Part shown: one piece after another, positions 1-8,049 of the stretch | Layout: every line of letters begins with the position of its first letter | Numbering within the stretch: position 1 is the first letter of the stretch | Origin: Bacillus sp. SORGH_AS_0510 | GTDB lineage: Bacteria > Bacillota > Bacilli > Bacillales > Cytobacillaceae | Assembly (NCBI RefSeq): GCF_030818775.1 | Contig: NZ_JAUTAU010000001.1 | Location: 71,001 to 135,000 of the forward strand | Direction: 5' to 3' | DNA: 64,000 nucleotides | Made by a program: the position numbers and the translations under genes | Notes under the pieces: model-generated | The model's input: only the letters and a program-made list of their open reading frames with translations | Databases searched by the model: none | What the model was told of the DNA's origin: nothing

Positions 1-890
1 ATAAAACCTTCAGTGCCTCTTCAAGTCTAAGCAGAGACTTTCTACGAGACATTCAACGTCAATCTTCAGATCCTCTTGTAACAGGCGCTCTGAAAGTGGT
101 TCTTTTCGGAGAAAAGCTTGCAAAAGAAAGGGGAATTCTTGCTCTCATCGATTCCTTCCAACGGGACCCCAGCATAGGTGCCGGCATTTATCTTGGTGTT
201 ACTGAAGGTGAAGCAAAGAAAGTGATAGAAGGCTCATATGGAAAGAGAGGAAATTCAGTCTATTTAACCAATCTGATTCGTCATAATATGCAGACAAAAG
301 ATTTACCAAAAACAAATTTACAACGTTTTTTATTTGATTTTCACCAAAAGGGCAAATCCCCTTATCTGCCTCAGATACGCAGATTAAATAAAGATCAAAT
401 TGAAATTAGCGGAATCAGTTTTTTTCGATATGGCAAGGTAGTGGATTCCATACCAGCCTCAGAGATGTTTTATTTTAAGCTTCTTGTGGACAACTATAGC
501 GAGGGAACCTTAAAAGTAAATGTCGAAAAACAAATCGCATCCATTGAAAGTATTCGCTCAAAATTCAAAATGAAACTGTCAGCGACCAATCCTAATGCGG
601 TAAACGTATATATTAATGTGAAAGCAATGTTAAACGAATACACCGGCGTGAGTGTCACATCAAAAGACTTAAGGAAGATTGAACAAAAACTTGAAAAGGA
701 TATTGAAAAAGAATGCATGAAACTTACAAAACAGTTTCAGCAAAAACAAATTGACCCCATCGGATACGGTCATTTTATCAAAAGCAGAACAAGGCATTTT
801 AATTTTAATAAGTGGAATACGGATTATCAATATTTAAAGGTAAATATCCATGCACGGGTAAGCATTGTAGAGTCAGGGGTTATTGAATAA
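1..890 (+). CDS. Ger(x)C family spore germination protein, 3' part (partial)
   Basis: C-terminal part of a Ger(x)C-type germinant receptor subunit, a lipoprotein of the spore inner membrane that works with GerA- and GerB-type subunits to sense nutrients. The frame is open from base 3 with no start, so the N-terminus and signal peptide lie outside the window. The opening codons read SRDFLRDIQRQ, and conserved Ger(x)C blocks follow (VLFGEKLAKE, GIYLG near the start; the lysine-rich IEQKLEKDIEKECMKLTKQFQ helix and the DPIGYG motif near the end). It is the only confident plus-strand gene here and ends at a bidirectional terminator. Which receptor operon it belongs to cannot be told. Confidence 0.9.
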   Translation, partial: KTFSASSSLSRDFLRDIQRQSSDPLVTGALKVVLFGEKLAKERGILALIDSFQRDPSIGAGIYLGVTEGEAKKVIEGSYGKRGNSVYLTNLIRHNMQTKDLPKTNLQRFLFDFHQKGKSPYLPQIRRLNKDQIEISGISFFRYGKVVDSIPASEMFYFKLLVDNYSEGTLKVNVEKQIASIESIRSKFKMKLSATNPNAVNVYINVKAMLNEYTGVSVTSKDLRKIEQKLEKDIEKECMKLTKQFQQKQIDPIGYGHFIKSRTRHFNFNKWNTDYQYLKVNIHARVSIVESGVIE

Positions 891-932
891 AAACTAAGAC
901 TCCTAGCCTGAATGGGCGGGAGTCTTTTATGT
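891..932. terminator. Bidirectional terminator between gerC-type gene and nhaC
   Basis: Convergent genes are separated by a stem with arms AAGACTCC (896-903) and GGAGTCTT (919-926). A T-run follows on the plus strand, and the complement of AAAA (890-893) gives one on the minus strand, so it can end both transcripts. Confidence 0.8.
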
Positions 933-2366
933 TTATTTTGAAACCTGAGTCATGCTTCGTACAGATTGCAACTTTTCGATTTTTGTTTGCTTTGGGAGAG
1001 TAATCCCCGTAAAACCATAAAAAACAGTTAACAAAGGTGAAAAGAGGCAGAATAATGCAAATGGGAAATATTCTATTACAGGTACTCCTAGTACTGACGT
1101 CAAAAATACACCACACACACTCCATGGTACTAGCGGATTAACAACTGTCCCTGCATCTTCTAATACGCGAGAAAGATGCTTAGGTTTTAAGCCCGCTTTC
1201 TTAAAATGGTCTTTAAATGCATTGCCGGGTAATAGGATCGATAAATATTGTTCACCAAGAATAAAATTAACTGCGATGGCCATTCCAGCTGTTGCACTAA
1301 TTAATAGGGATACTCGGCTTAAAATGGATTGAAGCATTGATAATACGGCAGGGATAATTCCCAATCTGAAAAGAAGACCGCCCATGCTTAGTGCAAGGAG
1401 TATCACTGAAATACTAAACATCATGCTTTCCATTCCGCCTCTAGTCAGCATTGAGTCAACTTCCTTTATCCCACTTTCAGATTTGAATCCGGAATATAGG
1501 AGATCCAACAATCCTTTACTGTCTAACCCACCATTTATCCAGATGGTGATGATAATAGCAGAGATAACTCCACAAGAAAGAGTCGCAATAGCAGGTACCT
1601 TTTTAGCGGCCAAAACCGTGAGTATTACAAATGGAAGTAATGAGTACCAGTGTACGAGGTTCATTTTTAGTAAACCCTCTTTTACAAGTAGCATTTGTTT
1701 CATACTCTGTTCTGTTTCCGCAGGAGACAGAAGTAGGTAAACCACAAAGGAGAGGATGAAAGCTGGAATTGTAGTCCAAGCCATATTTTTAATATGTTCA
1801 AATAAATCCGCTCCTGCCACACTCGAAGCAAGGTTCGTTGTATCCGATAAAGGTGACATTTTATCACCAAAGAACGCACCTGAAACAACTGCCCCCGCCG
1901 TAATCACAGGAGAAATCCCTAACGCTGTACTGGCAGATACAAATGCCACACCCACTGTTGCAGCCGTTGTTAGAGAGCTCCCAATGCTTAGCCCGATGAT
2001 AGCTGTTACAACAAAAACAATCGCATAGTAAAACTTTCCTGAAACCAAATCAAGCGCTAGATAAATAAATGTTGGAATGGTGCCGCTGGCCATCCAGCTG
2101 CTAATTAACATTCCGATAAAAAAGAAAATCATCACCGCAGCTATACCTGATTTAGCACCGGAGACCATGGAATCTTCCAACTCTTTAAAGCTTACTCTTT
2201 TGATGACACCATATCCGAGTAAAAGGGCTATGCCTGAAATAATCGCAACGTGTGGAATTACCTGAAGACCGATGATAAGATAACCGACCAGCCCCATTAA
2301 TGCCGCTAAAACGATAGTGGCTTCTGCTGGTTTAATTGATAGTGCTTTTTGTTCCTGTTCCATCAT
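933..2366 (-). CDS. nhaC: NhaC family Na+/H+ antiporter
   Basis: Cytoplasmic-membrane antiporter of 477 residues with about a dozen hydrophobic segments. The NhaC block SPLSDTTNLASSVAGADLF follows FFGDKM near the middle, and the GEQYLSILLPGNAF region near residues 370-385 is also typical. The ATG at 2366 is preceded by a GGAGG-type SD (complement of cctcc, 2371-2375). Expression appears to be controlled by a T-box leader with a tyrosine specifier and a near-consensus promoter. In Bacillus, nhaC-type genes under a Tyr T-box have been taken as possible tyrosine or amino-acid/Na+ exchangers, so Na+/H+ exchange is the family annotation rather than a proven substrate. Confidence 0.88.
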   Translation of the reverse strand: MMEQEQKALSIKPAEATIVLAALMGLVGYLIIGLQVIPHVAIISGIALLLGYGVIKRVSFKELEDSMVSGAKSGIAAVMIFFFIGMLISSWMASGTIPTFIYLALDLVSGKFYYAIVFVVTAIIGLSIGSSLTTAATVGVAFVSASTALGISPVITAGAVVSGAFFGDKMSPLSDTTNLASSVAGADLFEHIKNMAWTTIPAFILSFVVYLLLSPAETEQSMKQMLLVKEGLLKMNLVHWYSLLPFVILTVLAAKKVPAIATLSCGVISAIIITIWINGGLDSKGLLDLLYSGFKSESGIKEVDSMLTRGGMESMMFSISVILLALSMGGLLFRLGIIPAVLSMLQSILSRVSLLISATAGMAIAVNFILGEQYLSILLPGNAFKDHFKKAGLKPKHLSRVLEDAGTVVNPLVPWSVCGVFLTSVLGVPVIEYFPFALFCLFSPLLTVFYGFTGITLPKQTKIEKLQSVRSMTQVSK

Positions 2367-2400
2367 ACTTCCTCCTATAAAAAGATATAAATAAACGCAA

Positions 2401-2643
2401 AAAAGCCCCTTCGTCTAGGGACGAAAGGACTCCGCGTTACCACCCTAATTGGCAAGGTTCATGATTAATTCCTTACCCTCTTAAAAAATATGCCCGTATA
2501 GAACAGCTGTATTTCAAAATGTCAGCGCCCAGATTTTCACCTTCCATCTGGTCTCTACTTGCTGCTACTGATAATTCTACTAAAACTGCAGGCTGCATTA
2601 TTTACTTTTTCGCTAAAACGCTTTTAAGCGTTAAAGTGTGTGC
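2401..2643 (-). promoter_or_regulatory. T-box riboswitch (tyrosine specifier) upstream of nhaC
   Basis: Read on the minus strand, the leader has the T-box core GGGTGGTAACGCGG (about 2431-2444). A terminator stem built from CCTTTCGTC and GACGAAGGG, ending in TTTT (2401-2428), follows it. In Stem I the specifier-loop context TTTTGAAA is followed by TAC (2509-2511), a tyrosine codon, and then A. The same spacing (TTTTGAAN-codon) occurs in the Cys T-box at 52930, which supports the assignment. Uncharged tRNA-Tyr should stabilise the antiterminator and switch nhaC on. Confidence 0.88.
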
Positions 2644-2649
2644 GTAAAT

Positions 2650-2678
2650 AATATACAACGCCATTCTCCATTTGTCAA
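2650..2678 (-). promoter_or_regulatory. Sigma-A promoter for the nhaC T-box leader
   Basis: TTGACA (2673-2678), a 17-nt spacer and TATATT (2650-2655) on the minus strand. Transcription would start near 2643, at the 5' edge of the T-box. Confidence 0.82.
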
Positions 2679-2691
2679 AAGTTTTTTTAAA

Positions 2692-2820
2692 AGAAAAGCG
2701 GAGGCGCCTCGGTCAGCCCCGACAGGCAAATGTTCTTCGGCAAGAAAAGTCCGCCTTTTGACTTTTATTGCCGAAGGTTATTTGACCCGAGGGGCTAGGC
2801 GCTGGAGCTGGACAATTCTC
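2692..2820. repeat. Dispersed palindromic intergenic repeat, copy A (short form)
   Basis: One of four related copies in the window (others at 30781, 52585 and 54601). Outer arms GCGCCT...AGCCCC pair with GGGGCTAGGCGC, and an inner stem pairs TTCGGCAA..AAAAGT with ACTTTTaTTGCCGAA. It lies just upstream of the nhaC promoter and encodes no recognisable protein. A 61-residue open frame across it is a shadow. Confidence 0.85.
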
Positions 2821-2844
2821 TAGTTGAATATCATAAATACTTTT

Positions 2845-2889
2845 AACGTATAAAAAAGACCCCCCAACCAAAATGGTTGAGAGTCTTTG
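2845..2889 (-). terminator. Rho-independent terminator of the MFS gene (duplicate of the rpsI terminator)
   Basis: On the minus strand, AAAGACTCTCAACCA and TGGTTGGGGGGTCTTT form a hairpin followed by T6. Apart from four bases of indels it matches 10955-10995 downstream of rpsI, including the flanking AACGTA. Confidence 0.85.
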
Positions 2890-2910
2890 TAATTCTTTAA
2901 CCTAAGACTC

Positions 2911-4155
2911 TCAGCCCGATGAAGCATGTGATTTCATGCGAATATCGTAAGAAGAAAAAAGTCTGCCGTATAAATAAGTAAAACTGAGTTGTAGACATGA
3001 GGCTATGTAAAAAGGCAGGGATAGGGAACCCAATCCAAAAAGATAGCCTGTAATATACGGTCCAATGGAGGTAGGCAGCCTCATTGAAAAAAGATTAATG
3101 CTTGATGCAAAGCCGCTCCGCTGGTTACGTGTTAAACTCACACTCAGCGCCTGCTGTGCCCCCTGCGTACCTCGATTTAAAGACGTTCGAAGCATATAAA
3201 TGACGGAAACGAGTGCGTATGATGATAGTAAAGGCATCAAAATCAAAAGCAGACTTCCGATAAAACGGAGGAAAACAATAGAGCGTATTGTCCCATGTTT
3301 ATGAGATAATCTTGCTTGTAAAATGGAGGTAACTCCGGTCATGAAGAAAGTAATAGCCAATGTGCTGCCAATTTGTGCATGGCTTGCCCCAAATTTAGCC
3401 GAAAACCAATAGGACATCATCGGCCCGGTCAGCCCTATAGCAATCCCATTCAGTATGTTAATAGCTGCAAGCTTCAATACCGCTGCATTTTCTTCATGCA
3501 AGATTTTCTTTTCTTCAATCCTCCCTCCCTCTTTTTTGTTTCCTAGGCGGTTTTCGGCTTCTCCTCCTGGAATAGTAAAAAGGATGGAGGCTGTGATCAA
3601 CGATGCACCGAGAATATAGCAGAATAGAAGGCGATAAGGAGATCCTCCAGTATTCAAAAAGGATGCAGCCCCCGCTAGTACTGCTCCCACCCCCATTCCG
3701 AAAAAACTGAGAGCATTATTCAAACTGTATACTCTTCCGCGTTCTGCTGTTGGGACATAGGATGCCATCCAGGCCTGCTCTGCAGGGGCACATGGACTAG
3801 GGGAACCCGCGTCTGCTTTTCCAAATCCGGAAAGTGTAATCGCAATAGACAAGAAAATTGGGTTAGTGGTTAATACCCCGACCAGTGCACATCCAGCGGT
3901 AACTAGTTCAGAAATAAGGACAAACGGTCTTCTGCCAAGTCTGTCACTATAAACTCCTATAACGGGTGCAAGGACAACACCGAGCAATCCTCCTGCAGCT
4001 AGCACACTGCCAATCGCTGCCGTGCTCCATCCCAACGCATCGAGATACAAAGCCAATTCCACTACCATCAAGCCTTGTCCAATACTGCGAATAAAATTTA
4101 CCAGCATGAGCCGCTTGACCACCGAATGAATTTGACTAATTCCTGTAAACTTCAT
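2911..4155 (-). CDS. MFS transporter
   Basis: Membrane transporter of 414 residues with roughly twelve hydrophobic segments. The MFS motif A form GVYSDRLGRRP (about residues 67-77) lies between helices 2 and 3, and a charged central loop (about residues 200-225) splits the halves. Substrate unknown. It lies 336 bp downstream of pqqE in the same direction but beyond the pqq terminator, with its own likely promoter, so co-transcription is not indicated. Export of PQQ or a related compound is only a guess from location. A weak SD (AGGTAGGG) precedes the ATG. Confidence 0.75.
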   Translation of the reverse strand: MKFTGISQIHSVVKRLMLVNFIRSIGQGLMVVELALYLDALGWSTAAIGSVLAAGGLLGVVLAPVIGVYSDRLGRRPFVLISELVTAGCALVGVLTTNPIFLSIAITLSGFGKADAGSPSPCAPAEQAWMASYVPTAERGRVYSLNNALSFFGMGVGAVLAGAASFLNTGGSPYRLLFCYILGASLITASILFTIPGGEAENRLGNKKEGGRIEEKKILHEENAAVLKLAAINILNGIAIGLTGPMMSYWFSAKFGASHAQIGSTLAITFFMTGVTSILQARLSHKHGTIRSIVFLRFIGSLLLILMPLLSSYALVSVIYMLRTSLNRGTQGAQQALSVSLTRNQRSGFASSINLFSMRLPTSIGPYITGYLFGLGSLSLPFYIASCLQLSFTYLYGRLFSSYDIRMKSHASSG

Positions 4156-4209
4156 TTTGATCCCTACCTTTTCATTTTTATCGGTAAGATTTTGGTTACA
4201 GTTACCAAG

Positions 4210-4238
4210 TTTCTACTTAACAGGGTGCCAATTCTCAA
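4210..4238 (-). promoter_or_regulatory. Candidate promoter of the MFS gene
   Basis: TTGAGA (4233-4238), 17 nt, TAGAAA (4210-4215). An imperfect inverted repeat TTGGT-N7-ACCAA (4192-4208) just downstream could be an operator. The rest of the 335-bp gap (4156-4491) holds the pqq terminator and an unexplained inverted repeat at 4361-4420. Confidence 0.45.
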
Positions 4239-4435
4239 TTTCATTTATTCATAGGCATAAACAAAGTTTCCGTGGCATATCGCGTTTACATGAGATTTAT
4301 AGTAAATGGAGGGATAATCTTAAAGACTGGAGAGGAAAGGGTTCGATAGGGCAGGTAAAGCGGACTAGTTCCCTTAGCCCGAATATTTCCCCCATCACGG
4401 AAACTAGTGTAAGGGACTTAAAGTTGACCATAGTC

Positions 4436-4476
4436 AAAAAAAAGTGCTAAAGGGTATGTACGTGTCCCCTTTAGCA
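4436..4476 (-). terminator. Terminator of the pqq operon
   Basis: On the minus strand GTGCTAAAGGGG pairs with CCCTTTAGCAC and is followed by T8. It starts 15 bp after the pqqE stop codon. Confidence 0.88.
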
Positions 4477-4491
4477 CCACTTTGGCAATAG

Positions 4492-5634
4492 CTATTTTTT
4501 TAATAACCGTTTTATTGCAGATCGTTCCTGAGAATACCTCCGATAGATTAGGGGTGCAGATGAATTAACCGGTTTGCTGTTGGCATCCTGTACAGCCTTT
4601 TCAATTAAATGATGTTCTGGTGCCCATTGGCAGACTGGGTCTATCGCATATTCATCTCCCGTTAAGGCAAAGGCCTGACAGCGACACCCTCCACCATCCT
4701 GGTGCCTCAAATCACAGGTGAGACAAGCTTTGGGCATCCATTCTTCCCCGCGAAAACGGTTAAAAGATTCTGATTCATACCAAATATATCCTAGCGATGA
4801 CTTACGGGCATCTTCAAAAGATAACCCTTTTATCATCCCGGCGGTTGGACACGGAAGGGCAATTCCATTCGGCGCTATCGTGAGACCAATAGCTCCCCAT
4901 CCCCCCATGCAAGGCTTAGGTGCAGATGCATAATAATCAGGAATAACCCAAATAATTTCCATTTTCTGCTTAAGTCTTGCTTTTGCGGCTTCATAGACTG
5001 CACTTGCACGCTCAATCTGTTCCCTGCTTGGTAGCAGTTTCTCCCGATTCAGCAGGGCCCAGTTATAATACTGGGTGTTCGCCAGCTCCAATCGCTCGGC
5101 TCCCATTTCTTCCGCAAGCTGAATGATCTCCTCCACCTGATCAATATTCATTCGGTGTAACACCACATTTAATGACAAATGCAATTCTGCCTGTTTTACA
5201 GCAGTGACCGCTTCCCGCTTTTTCTCAAAGGCTTTGTATCCGCCGATAAGATCGGAAAGCTTTGCTTCTGCCGCTTGAAAGCTCACCTGCACATTTGCTA
5301 AACCGGCTTCCTTAAGCCGAATCGCTTTTTCCGTTGTTAAGCCAATGCCGCTCGTAATGAGATTGACATACATCTCTAATGCAGTAGCGTGGCTGATAAG
5401 AGATTCCAAATCATCCCGGAAAAGCGGTTCGCCACCAGAAAAATGTACTTCTACTACTCCCAACTCGGCGGCCTCGGACAAGACCCGGCTCCATTCCTCC
5501 GTTGATAGTTCCATGGCTTCCTTAGCCAGTTCAATAGGGTTTGAACAATACGGACAATTCAAAGGGCAGCGATGGGTTAACTCAGCAAGCAGCGAATAAG
5601 GGGGGTGAACCGCACTATGGCTCTTCTTTTTCAT
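4492..5634 (-). CDS. pqqE: PqqE, radical SAM enzyme of PQQ biosynthesis
   Basis: Radical SAM/SPASM protein of 380 residues. In characterised systems it forms the carbon-carbon bond between the Glu and Tyr side chains of PqqA while PqqD presents the peptide. The SAM-cluster motif CPLNCPYC places Cys at 23, 27 and 30. FSGGEPL (the GGEP SAM-binding motif) follows near residue 70. The C-terminal third has the SPASM cysteines (KPCMGG, LPCPTAG, ACLTCDL, GGGCRC, DPVCQW). It overlaps pqqD by 20 nt, so translation is probably coupled. It is the last gene before the operon terminator. Confidence 0.95.
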   Translation of the reverse strand: MKKKSHSAVHPPYSLLAELTHRCPLNCPYCSNPIELAKEAMELSTEEWSRVLSEAAELGVVEVHFSGGEPLFRDDLESLISHATALEMYVNLITSGIGLTTEKAIRLKEAGLANVQVSFQAAEAKLSDLIGGYKAFEKKREAVTAVKQAELHLSLNVVLHRMNIDQVEEIIQLAEEMGAERLELANTQYYNWALLNREKLLPSREQIERASAVYEAAKARLKQKMEIIWVIPDYYASAPKPCMGGWGAIGLTIAPNGIALPCPTAGMIKGLSFEDARKSSLGYIWYESESFNRFRGEEWMPKACLTCDLRHQDGGGCRCQAFALTGDEYAIDPVCQWAPEHHLIEKAVQDANSKPVNSSAPLIYRRYSQERSAIKRLLKK

Positions 5635-5956
5635 GCTGAATCACCACCCATCCCTGATCCGCCATCTCCTGTAAAAATTCGAAAATGTCTGCCTCCATTG
5701 TTTTCAAATCGGGCAATGCATCTGAACTCCTTGTTTCTGAGCCTGCCATTAGAGAAGTACTGATGTATTCAGTGATGGTGTTTATGGGCCGGTTCCCGTC
5801 ACATAAACGAAGGATCGATGCTGCAGTTTCGTTTAGGACTACAACCTTTTCCGGTAGCAAAAGGAGATGTTTTTCTCTCACCTTATCGAATTTTAATCGC
5901 GCCTTTGCAGCGAGTTTTGGAAGACTGCCAGCTACAAAAATAGACTCCACCACCAA
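5615..5956 (-). CDS. pqqD: PqqD, PqqA peptide chaperone
   Basis: Small RiPP-recognition protein that binds the PqqA precursor and delivers it to PqqE. The family signature is clear: PKLAAKARLKFDKVREKH, then LLLPEKVVVLNETAASILRLCDG, with a helical C-terminus. At 113 residues it is a little longer than the usual 90 or so. The frame opens at TTG (5956) after an upstream stop, with GTG codons next; AGGAAG about 9 nt upstream supports TTG. It overlaps pqqE at its 3' end and follows pqqC by 18 nt. Confidence 0.92.
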   Translation of the reverse strand: MVVESIFVAGSLPKLAAKARLKFDKVREKHLLLLPEKVVVLNETAASILRLCDGNRPINTITEYISTSLMAGSETRSSDALPDLKTMEADIFEFLQEMADQGWVVIQHEKEEP

Positions 5957-5974
5957 TCATTTATTCTTCCTAAT

Positions 5975-6712
5975 TCACGCTTTAGAGGGATAGGCCTTTT
6001 CGATAGCATCAAGCTGTGCCCATAATACATCACATTTGAACCTTAATGCGTTGACAGCCCGCTGCTGTGCTTCCGGTGTTCGACATTGGGTTAAAACAAG
6101 TCTGAGGGCCACATCCGAATCACAAGGTGCCTGAGTCAAGCGACTTTGGAAATAATCAAGCCCTGAACGGTCAATCCAAGGATACAGCTGCTCAAAAACT
6201 TTTATCCTTTTTGAGATAAGGTCAGGTGAAAACAATTCCGTCAAGCTTGAGGCAACAGCTTCAATCCACGGTTTTGTCCGGGCGAAGTTCACATAGGCAT
6301 CCACAGCAAATCGAACGCCTGGGACAACATGCTCCTCTTGTATGACTTCTTCCCGAGACAATCCTACCGATTCTCCCAACCGCAGCCATGCTTCAATACC
6401 ACCATCTTCTCCAGGCCTTCCGTCATGATCAAGAATACGGCCAATCCACTCTCGCCTCAGTTCCCTTGATGGCAGATTGGACAGGATGGCTGCATCTTTA
6501 ATTGGGACTGATTTCTGGTAGTAGTATCGGTTGGCCACCCAGCCGCGGATCTGCTCTTTGCTTAAGTTTCCTTGGTGCATTGCTATATGAAATGGATGTT
6601 TGTCATGATAGGAAGAACGCCCTACATTCCTTAACTGCCCCGTAAATTCATCCGCCGACCAAAGCTCTTCCCTTTTTATACCTCGGCTTACGAACCCTCT
6701 TTGCTCCAGCAT
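5975..6712 (-). CDS. pqqC: PqqC, pyrroloquinoline-quinone synthase
   Basis: Cofactor-free oxidase of the heme-oxygenase-like fold that performs the last ring closure and oxidation to PQQ. Conserved blocks are [13 protein letters not shown], the run ending [33 protein letters not shown] and the C-terminal FKCDVLW. About 245 residues, normal for the family. Three tandem starts exist (GTG 6718, ATG 6715, ATG 6712). The GGAGG at 6720-6724 lies 7 nt before the last, which I chose. The pqqB stop TGA overlaps the second ATG, so the two genes are translationally coupled. Confidence 0.94.
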   Translation of the reverse strand: MLEQRGFVSRGIKREELWSADEFTGQLRNVGRSSYHDKHPFHIAMHQGNLSKEQIRGWVANRYYYQKSVPIKDAAILSNLPSRELRREWIGRILDHDGRPGEDGGIEAWLRLGESVGLSREEVIQEEHVVPGVRFAVDAYVNFARTKPWIEAVASSLTELFSPDLISKRIKVFEQLYPWIDRSGLDYFQSRLTQAPCDSDVALRLVLTQCRTPEAQQRAVNALRFKCDVLWAQLDAIEKAYPSKA

Positions 6713-6714
6713 CA

Positions 6715-7647
6715 TCACACCTCCAATTCCATGCCATCATAGGCAACTTCAATACCAAGCCGCTCCAATGTATACCTCTCCATTGAGTCCTTTTTCAAAA
6801 TAGGGTTGCTGTTATTAATGTGGATTAGAATTTTTCTCTCTGCCGGGAAAGAGGCCAATAACTCTAAGGTGCCAGATGGTCCGCTAATCGGTAAGTGGCC
6901 CATGCTGCTTGCGTTACGAGTTGCTGCCCCCATCACGGTTAATTCATCTTCCGACCAAAAGGTTCCATCTACCATCAGGATATCGGCTTTCTTTAAACAA
7001 TCTTCTATAGCCGGAGTAATCTTTTCTAATGTAGGGAAGAAAGCAAGACACCTGCCCGAATCTTCATTATGAAGAACCAGTCCAACCTCCCAAATATCTT
7101 CTTGACAGTCCAGCTCCTGGGTCGACTTGGCATAGAGCGGCGGTTTTTTTGAAACGGGAACCGCCTCAACGATGATGGCTCCTTCTGCTCCTTCACGTAA
7201 GGGTCCCACCCTTTGTCGAATTCCTGGATCTAGAGACTGCCATTTCCATGAACAATAGTTCTTTAGCATTGGAAACACCGGAAAAGCGGATTGCAAGCAG
7301 CTTCGTACCATCTTGGTCCCATAAATCGTCATACTGGAGCCCTCCCGCAGTGACAATAGGCCGATCGTATGGTCGAGCTCTGCATCGGTTAAAAAAACAC
7401 CGGCAAGAGGGGTCTCTCTTATGCCTGGACCTGCATTTAGTGAAGCAAACAATTCAATTTGCCTGAGAATATCCGGTCCTGCATTGATGAGGTACCAGTC
7501 CTTTTCATTGGCAGTTACCGCAAGCGAAGATTGTAATAACGGCCTGAGTGAAGGATTTCCTGAGCGGACTGCCCTACAGTTTGGACAGGCACAGTTCCAC
7601 TGCGGAAAGCCTCCTCCGGCCGCCGCTCCTAATACTCTAATTTTAAT
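6715..7647 (-). CDS. pqqB: PqqB, PQQ biosynthesis metallohydrolase-fold protein, apparent AUU start
   Basis: Metallo-beta-lactamase-fold protein; in characterised systems it hydroxylates the PQQ intermediate. The frame holds the PqqB N-terminus ([22 protein letters not shown], Zn-binding Cys cluster), then [19 protein letters not shown] and [16 protein letters not shown]. No ATG/GTG/TTG precedes the conserved start: the frame closes at TGA (7654-7656), and the only plausible initiators are ATT at 7645-7647 (giving M-K-I-R-V-L-G) or the ATT two codons on. AAAGGA lies about 10 nt upstream. With ATT the protein is 310 residues, the family norm. An annotation forced to a standard start would begin near 7452 and lose the metal site. 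It overlaps the preceding small gene by 19 nt. Confidence 0.9.
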   Translation of the reverse strand: MKIRVLGAAAGGGFPQWNCACPNCRAVRSGNPSLRPLLQSSLAVTANEKDWYLINAGPDILRQIELFASLNAGPGIRETPLAGVFLTDAELDHTIGLLSLREGSSMTIYGTKMVRSCLQSAFPVFPMLKNYCSWKWQSLDPGIRQRVGPLREGAEGAIIVEAVPVSKKPPLYAKSTQELDCQEDIWEVGLVLHNEDSGRCLAFFPTLEKITPAIEDCLKKADILMVDGTFWSEDELTVMGAATRNASSMGHLPISGPSGTLELLASFPAERKILIHINNSNPILKKDSMERYTLERLGIEVAYDGMELEV

Positions 7648-7877
7648 TTGGTTTCATTCCTTTCCCGGAGAGTCGGGCAATGTTTTTTTTCAATCTTCCG
7701 TGGTTTTCCTAATAACCTTCCAACCTGCCACCCTATCGCCATATTCACCACAGCCATCAGGATAAATAACAAATAATCCCCTATTGGATCAGGAAGCAGA
7801 AGATCGACAAGCAGCCAGCCACCTGCTGTTGCACCCCCGATCATCAAACCCATCACTGATTTTAAGTAACGATTCAT
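7629..7877 (-). CDS. Small membrane protein encoded between pqqA and pqqB
   Basis: Unrecognised protein of 82 residues. The start at 7877 is set by GGAGGGGG six nt upstream; the longer frame to 7916 has no SD. It has two hydrophobic segments (about residues 8-24 and 31-50), a short loop with LLLPDPIGDY, and a basic hydrophilic tail. The tail codons overlap the pqqB start in another frame, so coupling with, or a -1 shift into, pqqB is possible. Its place inside the operon suggests a role in PQQ synthesis, export or membrane siting, but nothing in the sequence proves it. Confidence 0.7.
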   Translation of the reverse strand: MNRYLKSVMGLMIGGATAGGWLLVDLLLPDPIGDYLLFILMAVVNMAIGWQVGRLLGKPRKIEKKHCPTLRERNETKLKLEY

Positions 7878-7933
7878 TTGGCACCCCCTCCATGTTTTGG
7901 ATAAAATCATAAACAAGAGGCAAGCAGTATGCG

Positions 7934-8008
7934 CTACTTGCCGATGTAGGAATACATCGTCACCTCGCTAGAAGTGTTGATTATTTCATACTCAGGCTTT
8001 ATCCACAT
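7934..8008 (-). CDS. pqqA: PqqA, PQQ precursor peptide
   Basis: Peptide of 24 residues, the ribosomally made source of PQQ. It begins MWIKPEYE, as typical PqqA peptides begin MW-x-KP, and contains EVTMY with the Glu (15) and Tyr (19) that are joined to make the cofactor, separated by the canonical three residues. The ATG at 8008 has a very strong SD (AAAGGGGGGG) 5 nt upstream. It is the first gene of the operon, 56 nt before the small membrane-protein gene. High expression relative to the enzymes would be expected. Confidence 0.95.
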   Translation of the reverse strand: MWIKPEYEIINTSSEVTMYSYIGK

Positions 8009-8049
8009 GTGATCCCCCCCTTTCAAAACACTTTCAATAATAATTATTT

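Noticed and set aside
1384..1740. 118-codon plus-strand open frame across nhaC
   Set aside because: Antisense to a well-supported membrane protein gene, with no recognisable protein features.
2638..2823. 61-codon plus-strand open frame over repeat A
   Set aside because: Its sequence is entirely promoter region and palindromic repeat, and the other copies do not keep the frame open.
4361..4420. Inverted repeat with two ACTAGT sites between pqqE and the MFS gene
   Set aside because: The arms match only over about nine bases with a bulge, and no promoter or T-run accompanies them, so an sRNA or terminator cannot be supported.
4157..4450. 97-codon plus-strand open frame upstream of the MFS gene
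   Set aside because: It covers promoter and terminator sequence, has no SD, and shows no familiar motif.
6715..7452. Short pqqB model beginning at an internal start near 7452
   Set aside because: The conserved PqqB N-terminus and metal-binding Cys cluster continue in frame upstream to 7647.
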